Of a DNA stretch of 64,000 bases, positions 1 to 8,418 are shown piece after piece. Every line of letters begins with the position of its first letter. The stretch's first letter is position 1. The stretch is from Ruminococcus sp. (GTDB lineage Bacteria; Bacillota; Clostridia; Oscillospirales; Acutalibacteraceae), in assembly GCA_004555265.1 (NCBI GenBank), contig SFIQ01000004.1:62001-126000 (forward strand). Reading direction: 5' to 3'. The notes under the pieces are model-generated. The model was not told the origin of the DNA. It ran no database searches and worked only from the letters and a program-made list of their open reading frames with translations. The position numbers were made by a program, and so were the translations under genes.

Positions 1-144
1 GGCTTAGAAGTGGCGCGCTTAAAGCGAACCAAAATCGGTTCTCTGAAACTGGGGATGTTGAAACCGGGGGAGTATCGGTATTTAAGCGAGGAAGAAATCC
101 ACGGACTTTTGGTCGCCGCAGAAGTTAAGAAGAGAGGGATATAA
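1..144 (+). CDS. RsuA/RluB-family pseudouridine synthase, C-terminal end (partial)
   Basis: The window opens inside this gene, and only the last 47 codons before a TAA at 142-144 are visible. The residues V-RL-R-IG-L-L, then LKPGEYRYLSEEE and a short basic tail, are the usual ending of RsuA/RluB/RluE enzymes, which convert specific uridines in rRNA to pseudouridine. The S4 and catalytic domains lie upstream, so the 16S versus 23S target cannot be decided. The stop overlaps the next ATG (TAATG), which implies translational coupling. The family is likely from the tail pattern; the exact member is unknown. Confidence 0.7.
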   Translation, partial: GLEVARLKRTKIGSLKLGMLKPGEYRYLSEEEIHGLLVAAEVKKRGI

Positions 145-536
145 TGGTTTTTTACCGACCGATAACCGACCGTGCAGAGATTGCAAAGTTGTACCCGACG
201 CCTTCTTTCCCGACAGACAAGATTGTCGCTGCATATGTGGCTGAAGAAAACGGCGCTTTTTGCGGAAAGTGTATGGTTGCGGTGGATGGGCAAGTTTGCG
301 AGATTGCAAAGCTTTCTGTGCCGAACGGCGATGTGCTTTTGGCTGAAGGGCTATTGCGTTCCGCCTTGCATTTTGCGGGAAACCGAAACGCCTACATGGC
401 GGTGTGCCGTGAAAACGATTTTCGGGAAACCTTACTGCTGCTCGGTTTTGCGGAGCAGGACGGCGTGTTTACAGGGGAAATTCCTACACTGTTACTCGGC
501 TCGTGCTGTAAGCACAATCGCGGTGCAAATGGTTGA
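144..536 (+). CDS. hypothetical protein, possible degenerate GNAT-like fold
   Basis: This 130-residue protein starts at an ATG that overlaps the previous stop. A central strand-like stretch (CGKCMVAVDGQVCEIAKLSV), a helix (AEGLLRSALHFAG) and a late segment with GF resemble the layout of a small acetyltransferase that judges a product by beta strands and a C-terminal GF turn. No acetyl-CoA binding Q/RxxGxG/A loop is visible, so catalytic function is not supported. It sits between a pseudouridine synthase and yicC, and its stop codon lies inside the promoter of yicC. Function unknown. Confidence 0.6.
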   Translation: MVFYRPITDRAEIAKLYPTPSFPTDKIVAAYVAEENGAFCGKCMVAVDGQVCEIAKLSVPNGDVLLAEGLLRSALHFAGNRNAYMAVCRENDFRETLLLLGFAEQDGVFTGEIPTLLLGSCCKHNRGANG

Positions 537-561
537 CACACCGTGAAAAATGTAGTAAAAT
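533..561 (+). promoter_or_regulatory. sigma-A-type promoter for yicC-remA-gmk-rpoZ
   Basis: TTGACA at 533-538 and TAAAAT at 556-561 are separated by 17 bases, and the yicC start follows 31 bases later. The -35 box overlaps the TGA of the preceding gene, so the housekeeping run starts its own transcript here while possibly also receiving read-through. Confidence 0.7.
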
Positions 562-592
562 ATATCGATAAAATCAGAGGCGGTTCAAAAAT

Positions 593-1471
593 ATGATAAA
601 AAGCATGACCGGCTTTGGCAGAGCGCAGGAAACCGTGGACGGAATGCAAATCACGGTGGAACTCAAAAGCGTGAACCATCGCTATTTTGAATTTTCCGCA
701 AAAGTGCCGCGTGCTTACGGCTTTTTGGAGGAAAAACTGAAAACTTTTACGAATACACAAATTTCCCGCGGGAAAACCGAATGCTATGTTTCTATTGAAT
801 TTTTAGAAGAAAGCGATGCAACGGTCGGGGTAAATACGGCGCTTGCCAAAGGGTATGTGGATGCGTTACGCACGCTTTCCGAAACCTTTCAGCTGAAAGA
901 GGATATTTCCGTGTCGCTTTTGTCGCGCTTTCCCGATGTTTTGACTTTACAAAAAGCACCGGCAGATGAGGAACGGATTTGGACGGCGGTGCAAAGCGTT
1001 GCTTCCCTTGCGGTTGAACGCTTTCTTACGATGCGTGAGACGGAGGGCGAAAAGCTCCGCGCGGATATTCTTTCCCGCGCCGATACCATTCTTGATTGTG
1101 TTTCGTTTGTAGAGGAACGCTCCCCGCAAACCGTACGCGAATACAACGAAAAACTCAAAAAGCGTATGGAGGAGTTGCTCGGCAATACCCAGGTAGATGA
1201 ACAACGCCTGTTAACAGAAGCCGCCATTTTTGCCGATAAAATTGCCGTGGACGAAGAAACCGTCCGTTTGCGTAGCCACATTTCACAGCTTCGCGCCTTT
1301 ATGGACGCTGAAGAGCCCATCGGCAGAAAACTCGATTTTTTGGTGCAGGAAATCAACCGTGAAGCCAACACGATTGGTTCCAAAGCGCAGGATGTGGAGA
1401 TTGCCAAAAAGGTAATTGCCATTAAAGCGGAGGTCGAAAAAATCCGCGAGCAAGTACAAAACATCGAGTGA
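593..1471 (+). CDS. yicC: YicC/YloC family endoribonuclease
   Basis: This 292-residue protein matches the YicC family in length and in both conserved ends: MIKSMTGFGRA at the start, with ELKSVNHRYFE near residues 23-33, and DFLVQEINREANTIGSKAQD near residues 250-269. Family members are RNA-cleaving enzymes in the cytoplasm (YicC in E. coli, YloC in Bacillus). It is the first gene of the conserved Firmicutes run yicC-remA-gmk-rpoZ and follows a good promoter at 533-561. The ATG at 593 begins exactly at the conserved MTGF-type N-terminus. Nothing is missing or truncated. Confidence 0.95.
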   Translation: MIKSMTGFGRAQETVDGMQITVELKSVNHRYFEFSAKVPRAYGFLEEKLKTFTNTQISRGKTECYVSIEFLEESDATVGVNTALAKGYVDALRTLSETFQLKEDISVSLLSRFPDVLTLQKAPADEERIWTAVQSVASLAVERFLTMRETEGEKLRADILSRADTILDCVSFVEERSPQTVREYNEKLKKRMEELLGNTQVDEQRLLTEAAIFADKIAVDEETVRLRSHISQLRAFMDAEEPIGRKLDFLVQEINREANTIGSKAQDVEIAKKVIAIKAEVEKIREQVQNIE

Positions 1472-1481
1472 GGGCTTTTTT

Positions 1482-1745
1482 ATGAAACTCATCAACATCG
1501 GCTTTGGGAATGCGGTAAATGCCGCAAGGATTTTGGCGGTGGTTTCGCCGGATTCCGCACCCGTGAAGCGTTTAATTCAAGAGGCGAAAGAGCAAAAACT
1601 CTTAATTGATGCCACGCAGGGGCGTAGAACACGCGCCGTCTTGATTACGGACAGTGACCATGTCATTTTGACCTATTTGCAGGCAGAAACGATTATGAAC
1701 CGTTTTAACGGGGATACAAGCGCGGAGGATACGGTCAATGAGTGA
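1482..1745 (+). CDS. remA: RemA-like regulatory protein (DUF370)
   Basis: This 87-residue protein has the conserved MKLINIGFGN start and the central ATQGRRTRAVLITDSDHVILT pattern of the RemA/DUF370 family. In Bacillus, RemA is a DNA-binding activator of matrix and osmoprotection genes; here only membership is visible, and the target genes are inferred to differ. The reading frame stays open upstream to 1416, but the ATG at 1482 fits the family start and is preceded by GAGTGAGGG. The 3' end overlaps gmk by eight bases, indicating coupling with it. Confidence 0.93.
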   Translation: MKLINIGFGNAVNAARILAVVSPDSAPVKRLIQEAKEQKLLIDATQGRRTRAVLITDSDHVILTYLQAETIMNRFNGDTSAEDTVNE

Positions 1746-2295
1746 ACAAGGCAAACTGATTCTGTTTTCCGGTCCGTCCGGCGTCGGGAAAGATACATTG
1801 TTGGATATTTTGATTCGCAAAAATCCGAATTTCCAAAAATCAATTTCCATTACTACCCGCGAACGCCGTGAGGGTGAAGTGGACGGCGTAGATTATTATT
1901 TCATCACGCCCGATGATTTTGAAGCGATGCTTGATTGCGGTGAGGTTTTGGAATTTGCAAAATACGGGAAAAATCTGTACGGTACACCCAAAAAGCCCGT
2001 GGATAAGTGGCTTGCGGAAGGAAAAAGCGTGATTTTGAAAATTGAGGTGCAGGGTGCGGCTAAAATCAAAAAAATGTATCCCGATGCGCTCGCTATTTTC
2101 ATTATGCCGCCGTCAATGGAAATTTTGGAACACCGTTTGCGCCGGCGCGGAACTGAAAATGAGGACGACTTGGTGCGCCGCCTGACCATTGCGCGCGATG
2201 AAATCGAAAAGAGCCGTGATTACGACTATATTGTCATCAACGATAGCTTAGAGGCCGCCGCCGACGAAGTTTTGAATATTTTAAGTAAAGAATAA
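1738..2295 (+). CDS. gmk: guanylate kinase
   Basis: Phosphorylates GMP to GDP with ATP. The 185-residue length is typical. The P-loop GPSGVGKDT lies near residues 11-19, the GMP-binding ISITTRERREGEVDGVDY block near residues 36-53, and the lid RRRGTENEDDLVRRL near residues 134-148. The lysine-to-aspartate step in GVGKDT follows the conserved Gly-Lys pair and is common in clostridial Gmk. The gene starts within the last codons of remA and is followed 20 bases later by rpoZ, as in Bacillus. Confidence 0.96.
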   Translation: MSEQGKLILFSGPSGVGKDTLLDILIRKNPNFQKSISITTRERREGEVDGVDYYFITPDDFEAMLDCGEVLEFAKYGKNLYGTPKKPVDKWLAEGKSVILKIEVQGAAKIKKMYPDALAIFIMPPSMEILEHRLRRRGTENEDDLVRRLTIARDEIEKSRDYDYIVINDSLEAAADEVLNILSKE

Positions 2296-2315
2296 ACAGA
2301 GTGAGGTAATGAAAA

Positions 2316-2525
2316 ATGTTTAATCCGGATTTATCGAATGTGTTGAAAAACCATCTCAGCCGTTATTCCTTGGTGACGGCAACCGCAAAACGCGCGCGGG
2401 AAATCTCCGATGATGCGCTGGAAAACGGTGACATCATTGTTGAAAAGCCCGTGAGCCTTGCATTAGATGAGATTGTGGAAGGTAAATATCAAGTAATTGA
2501 GCCGGAAGAAATTCGCAACATTTGA
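2316..2525 (+). CDS. rpoZ: DNA-directed RNA polymerase omega subunit
   Basis: A 69-residue protein with the omega-subunit core: YSLVTATAKRAREIS near residues 17-31, and a later KPVSLALDEIVEGKYQV segment resembling the usual KPVTLAIEEI-GKI. It assists assembly of the beta-prime subunit of RNA polymerase. Position directly after gmk and the AGTGAGGTAATG-type ribosome binding region support the call. In Bacillus the next gene would be coaBC, which is absent here; priA follows directly. Confidence 0.93.
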   Translation: MFNPDLSNVLKNHLSRYSLVTATAKRAREISDDALENGDIIVEKPVSLALDEIVEGKYQVIEPEEIRNI

Positions 2526-2554
2526 TTATTGTACCGTGTGGAGAGGTGAATTGA

Positions 2555-5005
2555 GTGTATAATCAAATCGCAAAGGTCGCTGTGGAAAATGCGACTTACA
2601 GCTTTGATGATGCATTCGATTATGCAATTCCGCAGGCTTTGGCAAGCAAGGTGCAGCCGGGTGTTCGCGTTTTGGTGCCGTTCGGTAACGGCAATAAAAA
2701 GCGGCAGGGCTTTGTGTTTGCTTTACGACAGCCGAAAGACGGCAAAAAACTTAAAGCGATTACCGAAGTGCTTGATGAAGCGCCGCTTTTAAATAATGAA
2801 TTATTAAGAGTAGCCGTGTTCCTGAAGGAGCAAACCTTTTGCACGCTGTTTGAAGCGGCAAAAGCCATGCTTCCGTCGGGGATAGGGCTGCATTTTATTT
2901 TGTCTTATATTTTAAATCCCGCTTACACAGAGGCAACGCGCCCAACCGACACAGCAGAGCAGGCGGTTCTTGCGTATATGCAGGAAAAAGCCGTGTATGT
3001 CAAGCGGGAAAAGATTTTAAAAGATTTAGGTTATAAAAACGATTGCACATTGTTGGAAGACATGGCGACAAAAGGGTATTTGCTTTGCAATACGGACGCA
3101 CAGCGAAAAATCGGCGACGCCACCGTCAAAATGGCACGGCTGACCGCGTTTTATTTTGAATTTGCGGACGGTGCAGGGAAGTTGACCAAAAAACAAAAAG
3201 AAGTAACCGCCTTTTTGGAAAATGTCGGCACAGCGTCGGTGAAAGAAATTTGTTATTTTACAGGTGTCACGGCAGCGGTTATATCCACGCTTGTCGGAAA
3301 GGGTATTATCGAGTTTTTTGAAAACGAAATATTCCGCCGCCCGAAATTTGACAAGCAATCTTCCGTAAGAGAGCAGATACATTTAACCGCCGCGCAGCGT
3401 ACGGCCTTTGATGGGCTAATGGGGCAGTTACATAAAGAGGCGCCTGAAACCGCCTTGCTGTTCGGCGTGACAGGCTCGGGCAAAACGCAGATTTTTCTGC
3501 GGCTGATTGATGCCGTGTTGGAAACCGACAAAGGCGTGATTGTGATGGTGCCTGAAATTTCATTGACGCCGCAAATGCTGTCTATATTTTATGAACGATA
3601 TGGGCAAAAAGTTGCTGTATTTCACAGTGCACTGTCGATGGGAGAGCGTTTGGACGAATGGAAACGCGTGAAAAAAGGTGAGGCAAAAATCGCGCTCGGC
3701 ACGCGGTCTGCCGTATTTGCGCCGTTTGAGTCGATCGGGCTGATTGTGATGGACGAGGAGCAGGAGCATACCTATAAGTCCGAAATGTCACCGCGGTATC
3801 ATGCGCGTGATGTGGCGCGGTTTCGCGTAAAAAATCACAATGCCCTGCTTTTGCTTGCATCTGCAACCCCATCCATGGAAAGCTATGCGCGGGCGAAAAG
3901 CGGACAATATGCTTTATATACGCTCACCGAGCGCTACGGCAATGCCGTTTTGCCCGAGGTGTTGACGGTCGGCAATGCGCAGTCCGATACGGGCACGCAA
4001 TTGAGCGACGCTTTACTTTTGGAACTGCGCGAAAACCTAAAATCAGGCAATCAGTCTATATTGTTGCTCAATCGGCGTGGGTATAATACCTTTGCCGCTT
4101 GTGCTTCCTGCGGTAAGGTTAAAACTTGCCCGAATTGCAGTATTTCCTTAACCTATCACGCGCGTAATCATCGCTTGATGTGCCACTATTGCGGTTATTC
4201 CGAGCCGTTTACCGACACTTGTTCGGAATGCGGTGCAAAAACGGTGCAATATTCGGGCTTCGGTACACAGCGTTTGGAGGACACCATCAGCGAGTTGCTC
4301 CCCGAAGCGCGCGTACTGCGTTTGGATACCGATACAACCGCTTCAAGATATTCTTTTGAAAAAGCACTAAAAAAGTTCACAAATGGGGCGTATGATATTA
4401 TGGTCGGCACACAAATGGTGGCAAAAGGGCTTGATTTCCCGAATGTCACCTTGGTCGGCGTTGTATCTGTTGACCAAATGCTGTATAATGATGATTATAA
4501 AAGCGCGGAGCGAACCTTTGATTTATTAACCCAAGTTGTCGGGCGTGCCGGGCGCGGGGATAAGGCGGGCAAAGCAATTATACAGACGGCGTTTCCCGAC
4601 AATGAAGTCATTGCTCTTGCAAAGGCACAGGATTTTCCTGCATTTTATGATTTGGAAATTCAAATTCGTAAAGCGATGATTTATCCGCCGTACTGCGATT
4701 TGTGCACGGTTGGATTTATCGGTACAGACGAATTGCTGACAAAATCTGCGGCAAAAACATTTTTGGAGAACTTGCGTGCACGCCACAAAGCGGAATATGC
4801 CGATTTGAATTTGATTGTATTGGGACCGATTGCCCCGCGGCTCTCTAAGGTTTCCGGCAAATATCGGTACCGTATTATTTTGAAATGTCACAACACCGCA
4901 AAACTGCGGGCGTTTGTGGCAGAACAGTTAAAAGACTTTTCTAAAAACAATACTTACAAAAAAGTGACAGTTATAGCGGATATGAATCCGGAGAATATAT
5001 ATTGA
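2555..5005 (+). CDS. priA: primosomal replication restart helicase PriA
   Basis: This 816-residue protein is a 3'-to-5' DNA helicase that reloads the replisome at stalled forks. It has the N-terminal 3'-DNA-end binding domain, Walker A GVTGSGKT near residue 304, the DEEQEHTYK Walker B box near residue 399, and a zinc-binding cysteine cluster beginning CASCGKVKTCPNC near residue 513, followed by further CxxC pairs. The C-terminal VGRAGRGDKAG motif VI region is present. Translation starts at a GTG (2555) behind GGAGAGG. The neighbours rpoZ and def fit the Firmicutes order with coaBC missing. Confidence 0.96.
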   Translation: MYNQIAKVAVENATYSFDDAFDYAIPQALASKVQPGVRVLVPFGNGNKKRQGFVFALRQPKDGKKLKAITEVLDEAPLLNNELLRVAVFLKEQTFCTLFEAAKAMLPSGIGLHFILSYILNPAYTEATRPTDTAEQAVLAYMQEKAVYVKREKILKDLGYKNDCTLLEDMATKGYLLCNTDAQRKIGDATVKMARLTAFYFEFADGAGKLTKKQKEVTAFLENVGTASVKEICYFTGVTAAVISTLVGKGIIEFFENEIFRRPKFDKQSSVREQIHLTAAQRTAFDGLMGQLHKEAPETALLFGVTGSGKTQIFLRLIDAVLETDKGVIVMVPEISLTPQMLSIFYERYGQKVAVFHSALSMGERLDEWKRVKKGEAKIALGTRSAVFAPFESIGLIVMDEEQEHTYKSEMSPRYHARDVARFRVKNHNALLLLASATPSMESYARAKSGQYALYTLTERYGNAVLPEVLTVGNAQSDTGTQLSDALLLELRENLKSGNQSILLLNRRGYNTFAACASCGKVKTCPNCSISLTYHARNHRLMCHYCGYSEPFTDTCSECGAKTVQYSGFGTQRLEDTISELLPEARVLRLDTDTTASRYSFEKALKKFTNGAYDIMVGTQMVAKGLDFPNVTLVGVVSVDQMLYNDDYKSAERTFDLLTQVVGRAGRGDKAGKAIIQTAFPDNEVIALAKAQDFPAFYDLEIQIRKAMIYPPYCDLCTVGFIGTDELLTKSAAKTFLENLRARHKAEYADLNLIVLGPIAPRLSKVSGKYRYRIILKCHNTAKLRAFVAEQLKDFSKNNTYKKVTVIADMNPENIY

Positions 5006-5015
5006 GGTGACAAAA

Positions 5016-5501
5016 ATGGCAATTCGGAACATACGCGTAAAAGGCGACCCGATTTTAAAACTCAAAAGCAGAACGGTTGAAAAATTCGATGACCGCCTGT
5101 TTACCTTGCTTGATGATATGCGCGATACGATGTACGATGCGGACGGTTGCGGTTTGGCGGCGGTGCAGGTCGGTGTTTTAAAGCGTGTTGTTGTGATTGA
5201 TACAGGTGATGGACTGTTGGAACTTATCAATCCCGAAATTACTGAACGAAAAGGGGAACAATGCGATGTTGAGGGGTGCCTGTCGTTACCCGGTGAAAGC
5301 GGCTATACATTGCGCCCTGCTTTTGTGCGGGTGCGCGCGCAAAACCGAACGGGCGCGTGGTGTGAATATACCGGTGAGAACTTGCTGGCACGCGCATTTT
5401 GCCATGAAATCGACCACTTGGACGGGCATTTGTATACAGAACGCTTAGCGCCGAAAGATGCCGTAGAACGCATAAAAGCAGAACACCGTTTGGAGGGATG
5501 A
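5016..5501 (+). CDS. def: peptide deformylase
   Basis: Removes the formyl group from nascent N-terminal methionine, using a metal ion. All three deformylase motifs are present: GCGLAAVQVG near residue 44, EGCLSLPGE near residue 86, where Cys is a metal ligand, and CHEIDHLDGH near residue 129, which gives the two His ligands and the catalytic Glu. The start chosen is ATG 5016, because GAGGTGA sits five bases before it; an in-frame GTG at 5007 would overlap that ribosome binding site. Length is about 161 residues. It is paired with fmt, the enzyme that adds the formyl group. Confidence 0.95.
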   Translation: MAIRNIRVKGDPILKLKSRTVEKFDDRLFTLLDDMRDTMYDADGCGLAAVQVGVLKRVVVIDTGDGLLELINPEITERKGEQCDVEGCLSLPGESGYTLRPAFVRVRAQNRTGAWCEYTGENLLARAFCHEIDHLDGHLYTERLAPKDAVERIKAEHRLEG

Positions 5502-5504
5502 CCG

Positions 5505-6431
5505 ATGCGAATTGTGTTTATGGGCACGCCGGATTTTGCCGTGCCGTGTTTTAAGCGACTGCTTGCTGACGGGGAAGATGTTGTCGGCGTATTTACCCAG
5601 CCCGACAAGCCCAAAGGCCGCGGGTACGAATTGACGCCGCCGCCTGTGAAAGCGGAGGCGGTATTGCATGGAATCCCTGTATTTCAGCCGAACAGTATGC
5701 GCAGCGGCGAAGCTTTGAAAATTTTAAAAGAACTCAATCCCGATCTGTCGATTGTTGTCGCATACGGGAAGATTTTGCCGAAAGAGATTTTGGAACTCCC
5801 AAAATTCGGCTCGGTGAACATTCACGCTTCGCTTTTGCCGCGGTATCGCGGTGCCGCGCCGATACAGTGGTGCGTACTCAACGGAGAAACACAAACAGGC
5901 GTGACCTCTATGCAAATGAATGAAGGACTGGATACAGGCGATATGCTTCTTTCAAAAAGTATGTCCATTCCGCCTGATATGACAGCAGGCGAATTGCATG
6001 ACGCGCTCTCCGTACTTGGTGCCGAGGTAATGTCCGAAACCGTAAAAGCCATACGGGAAAACGCTTTAAACCCTATCGCGCAACCGGCGGAAAGTAACTA
6101 TGCACCGATGCTTACAAAGGCACTTTGTCCGATTGATTTTCATAAATCGGCGCAGGAAATCCACAACCAAGTGCGCGGGCTTAGCCCGTGGCCGAGCGCT
6201 ACGGCAATTTTGGGCGGAAAACGCTTGAAAATTCATAAAACACGGTATGTGCATGTGTCAACCGATGCGTTGCCCGGTACGGTTATTGCCGTGGAAAACG
6301 GAATTACGGTGGCCTGCGGCGACGGCAAAGCCATAGAGATTTTAGAGTTACAGCCCGAGGGGAAGAAACGCATGACGGCAAAAGCATTTTTGGTGGGGCA
6401 TTCCGTCAAAACGGGGGACACTTTTCAATAA
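5505..6431 (+). CDS. fmt: methionyl-tRNA formyltransferase
   Basis: Transfers a formyl group from 10-formyl-tetrahydrofolate to initiator Met-tRNA. The protein has 308 residues, with the N-terminal MRIVFMGTPDFAVP strand-turn, HASLLPRYRGAAPIQW carrying the catalytic His near residue 107, and the C-terminal OB-like domain with LSPWPSA near residue 226. It begins three bases after the def stop, behind GGAGGGATGACC, so the two act as one formylation-deformylation unit. No anomaly was seen. Confidence 0.96.
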   Translation: MRIVFMGTPDFAVPCFKRLLADGEDVVGVFTQPDKPKGRGYELTPPPVKAEAVLHGIPVFQPNSMRSGEALKILKELNPDLSIVVAYGKILPKEILELPKFGSVNIHASLLPRYRGAAPIQWCVLNGETQTGVTSMQMNEGLDTGDMLLSKSMSIPPDMTAGELHDALSVLGAEVMSETVKAIRENALNPIAQPAESNYAPMLTKALCPIDFHKSAQEIHNQVRGLSPWPSATAILGGKRLKIHKTRYVHVSTDALPGTVIAVENGITVACGDGKAIEILELQPEGKKRMTAKAFLVGHSVKTGDTFQ

Positions 6432-6446
6432 AATCAGGTGATAAAT

Positions 6447-7130
6447 ATGTATCTCGATTACTATTATTTTATACTTGTTGTTCCGGTTCTTATCATTTCA
6501 CTTCTTGCGCAGGCACGCGTAAATTCTGCCTATAACCGTTTTTCTGCTGTGCATAATATGCGTGGGCTGACAGGTGCTATGGCGGCGCAGGCGGTTTTGG
6601 ATTTTTACGGTGTGCACGATGTACGGATTGAGCATATCCACGGCAAACTCAACGACCATTACGACCCAAAAACCAATGTGATTCGGCTGTCCGACGGCGT
6701 ATACGGCAGTTGCTCCATTGCGGCGATCGGGGTGGCGTGTCACGAGGCAGGACACGCTGCACAGCACGCGGAAGGCTATGCACCCATCAAAGTGCGCAAT
6801 GCATTTTTACTGCCTGCGCAAATCGGTTCCAATGCCGCAATCCCACTTGCAATTATCGGGATTTTTCTCGGCTCGCAATTTTTAATGAATCTCGGTATTT
6901 TTCTGTATGCCGCAGTTATGCTGTTTCAGTTATGTACTTTGCCTGTTGAATTTAACGCCAGCCGCCGTGCAATCTCTGTGATACAGGATACGGGTTTGCT
7001 TGCAGAACAGGAAATCGGTGGGGCACAAAAGGTGTTGCGCGCGGCGGCAATGACTTATGTTGCATCGTTTGCAATGTCCGCGGCACAGTTGCTTCGATTG
7101 CTGTTGCTCACAAGAAACAGAAGGGATTGA
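6447..7130 (+). CDS. YugP-type zinc metallopeptidase, membrane protein
   Basis: This protein of about 227 residues carries the zinc-binding helix CHEAGHAAQH near residue 97 (HExxH), preceded by HIHGKLNDHYDP and VIRLSDGVYGS, which are typical of the neutral zinc metallopeptidase family COG2738. Hydrophobic stretches at residues 5-22, 118-145 and 146-165 suggest three or more membrane helices. Start ATG 6447 is preferred over GTG 6438 because AGGTGA lies just in front of it. It lies between fmt and rsmB, a frequent place for it in Clostridia. Its substrate is unknown. Confidence 0.85.
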   Translation: MYLDYYYFILVVPVLIISLLAQARVNSAYNRFSAVHNMRGLTGAMAAQAVLDFYGVHDVRIEHIHGKLNDHYDPKTNVIRLSDGVYGSCSIAAIGVACHEAGHAAQHAEGYAPIKVRNAFLLPAQIGSNAAIPLAIIGIFLGSQFLMNLGIFLYAAVMLFQLCTLPVEFNASRRAISVIQDTGLLAEQEIGGAQKVLRAAAMTYVASFAMSAAQLLRLLLLTRNRRD

Positions 7131-7134
7131 CCGT

Positions 7135-8418
7135 ATGAATGACCGCCAAACGGCGTTTCGCGTTTTAAATCGCATAGAAAAAAACAAAGCATATTCCAAT
7201 TTGGCACTGGATGCACAGTTGCGGCAAAACCGGGAAAACACCGTTTCATCGGCCTTCGTTACCGCACTTGTTTACGGCGTTTTAGAACGCAAAATCACTT
7301 TGGATTATATTTTGTCCGCTTTTTTAAAACAACCGATAAAAAAACTGCGCACCGAGGTGTTGACCGCCTTGCGCTTGGGTGTATATCAAATCAAGTTCAT
7401 GGATAAAGTGCCTGTATCGGCGGCTGTTAACGAAAGCGTCAAGCTCGTGAAAACCAACGGTTGTGCCTATGCTTCCGGACTTGTGAATTCTGTATTGCGC
7501 AAAGTGGCAGACAGCGCGGTTTTGTATCCCGAAAAGACCGATTTTCTGCAATATTTAAGCGTGCGCTATTCCTGCCCGACCGCGCTTGTGCAGCACTACA
7601 TAGATGATTACGGCGCGGAGAATGCCGAGGGAATTTTGATGAGCTCTATCGGCCCTGTGCCGACCGTTTTGCGGGTAAATACTTTAAAAACGAATGAAAC
7701 CGACCTAAAAGAAGCATTAGAGGCAGAGGGGATTGCTTCTGCCATCGGTCAGACAGAGCATACGCTCGTTCTAACGAACAGCGGCGCGATAGAACAATGC
7801 AATGCCTACCGAGACGGTCTTTTTCACGTGCAGGATACGGCAAGTGCGCTTTGCGTGCAGGCACTCGATGTGCATCCGGGGCAGACGGTTATAGATGTTT
7901 GCGCCGCACCCGGCGGCAAAACCTTTACCGTTGCGGAACGAATGGAAAATCAGGGTAAAATTTTTGCGTTTGATTTATATCCGCACCGTGTTTCGCTGAT
8001 CGAAAGCGGCGCTGTACGGCTCGGTATTTCCATAATTGAGGCGGCGGCACAGGACGCTTTGAAATGTATTCCGTCCCTGCAAAACCGTGCTGACCGTGTT
8101 TTGTGTGATGTACCGTGTTCGGGGCTCGGCACCATTCGCCGCAAACCCGAAATTCGCTATAAAGATATGGGCTTTATTGACAACTTGACCCTTTTACAGT
8201 ATAATATTTTAGTTAATGCGTCAAAGTATGTTAAAGAGGGCGGCGTTTTGGTGTATTCAACCTGCACCTTAAACCGTGCGGAAAATGAGGCGGTTTGTGA
8301 CCGCTTTTTGCAGGAAAACGCCGATTTTCATAAATTAGAAGCGTATCAAACGCTACTGCCGCATAAAGATGGTACGGACGGGTTCTTCTTTGCGCGGCTC
8401 GGGAGAAAAGTACAGTGA
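7135..8418 (+). CDS. rsmB: 16S rRNA (cytosine-967-C5)-methyltransferase
   Basis: A 427-residue RNA m5C methyltransferase. The N-terminal 140 residues form the NusB-like RNA-binding domain (DRQTAFRVLNRIEKNKAYSN). The SAM-binding APGGKT lies near residue 261, CDVPCSGLGT holds the helper cysteine near residue 325, and VYSTCTLNRAENE holds the second conserved cysteine near residue 375. Start ATG 7135 fits the family N-terminus although the frame is open further upstream, where it overlaps the metallopeptidase gene. The stop overlaps the GTG of rlmN (GTGA), so translation is coupled. Confidence 0.95.
   Translation: MNDRQTAFRVLNRIEKNKAYSNLALDAQLRQNRENTVSSAFVTALVYGVLERKITLDYILSAFLKQPIKKLRTEVLTALRLGVYQIKFMDKVPVSAAVNESVKLVKTNGCAYASGLVNSVLRKVADSAVLYPEKTDFLQYLSVRYSCPTALVQHYIDDYGAENAEGILMSSIGPVPTVLRVNTLKTNETDLKEALEAEGIASAIGQTEHTLVLTNSGAIEQCNAYRDGLFHVQDTASALCVQALDVHPGQTVIDVCAAPGGKTFTVAERMENQGKIFAFDLYPHRVSLIESGAVRLGISIIEAAAQDALKCIPSLQNRADRVLCDVPCSGLGTIRRKPEIRYKDMGFIDNLTLLQYNILVNASKYVKEGGVLVYSTCTLNRAENEAVCDRFLQENADFHKLEAYQTLLPHKDGTDGFFFARLGRKVQ

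Noticed and set aside
889..1464. Long minus-strand frame opposite yicC
   Set aside because: It is a shadow of the yicC codons, with Ser/Arg-rich composition typical of antisense frames.
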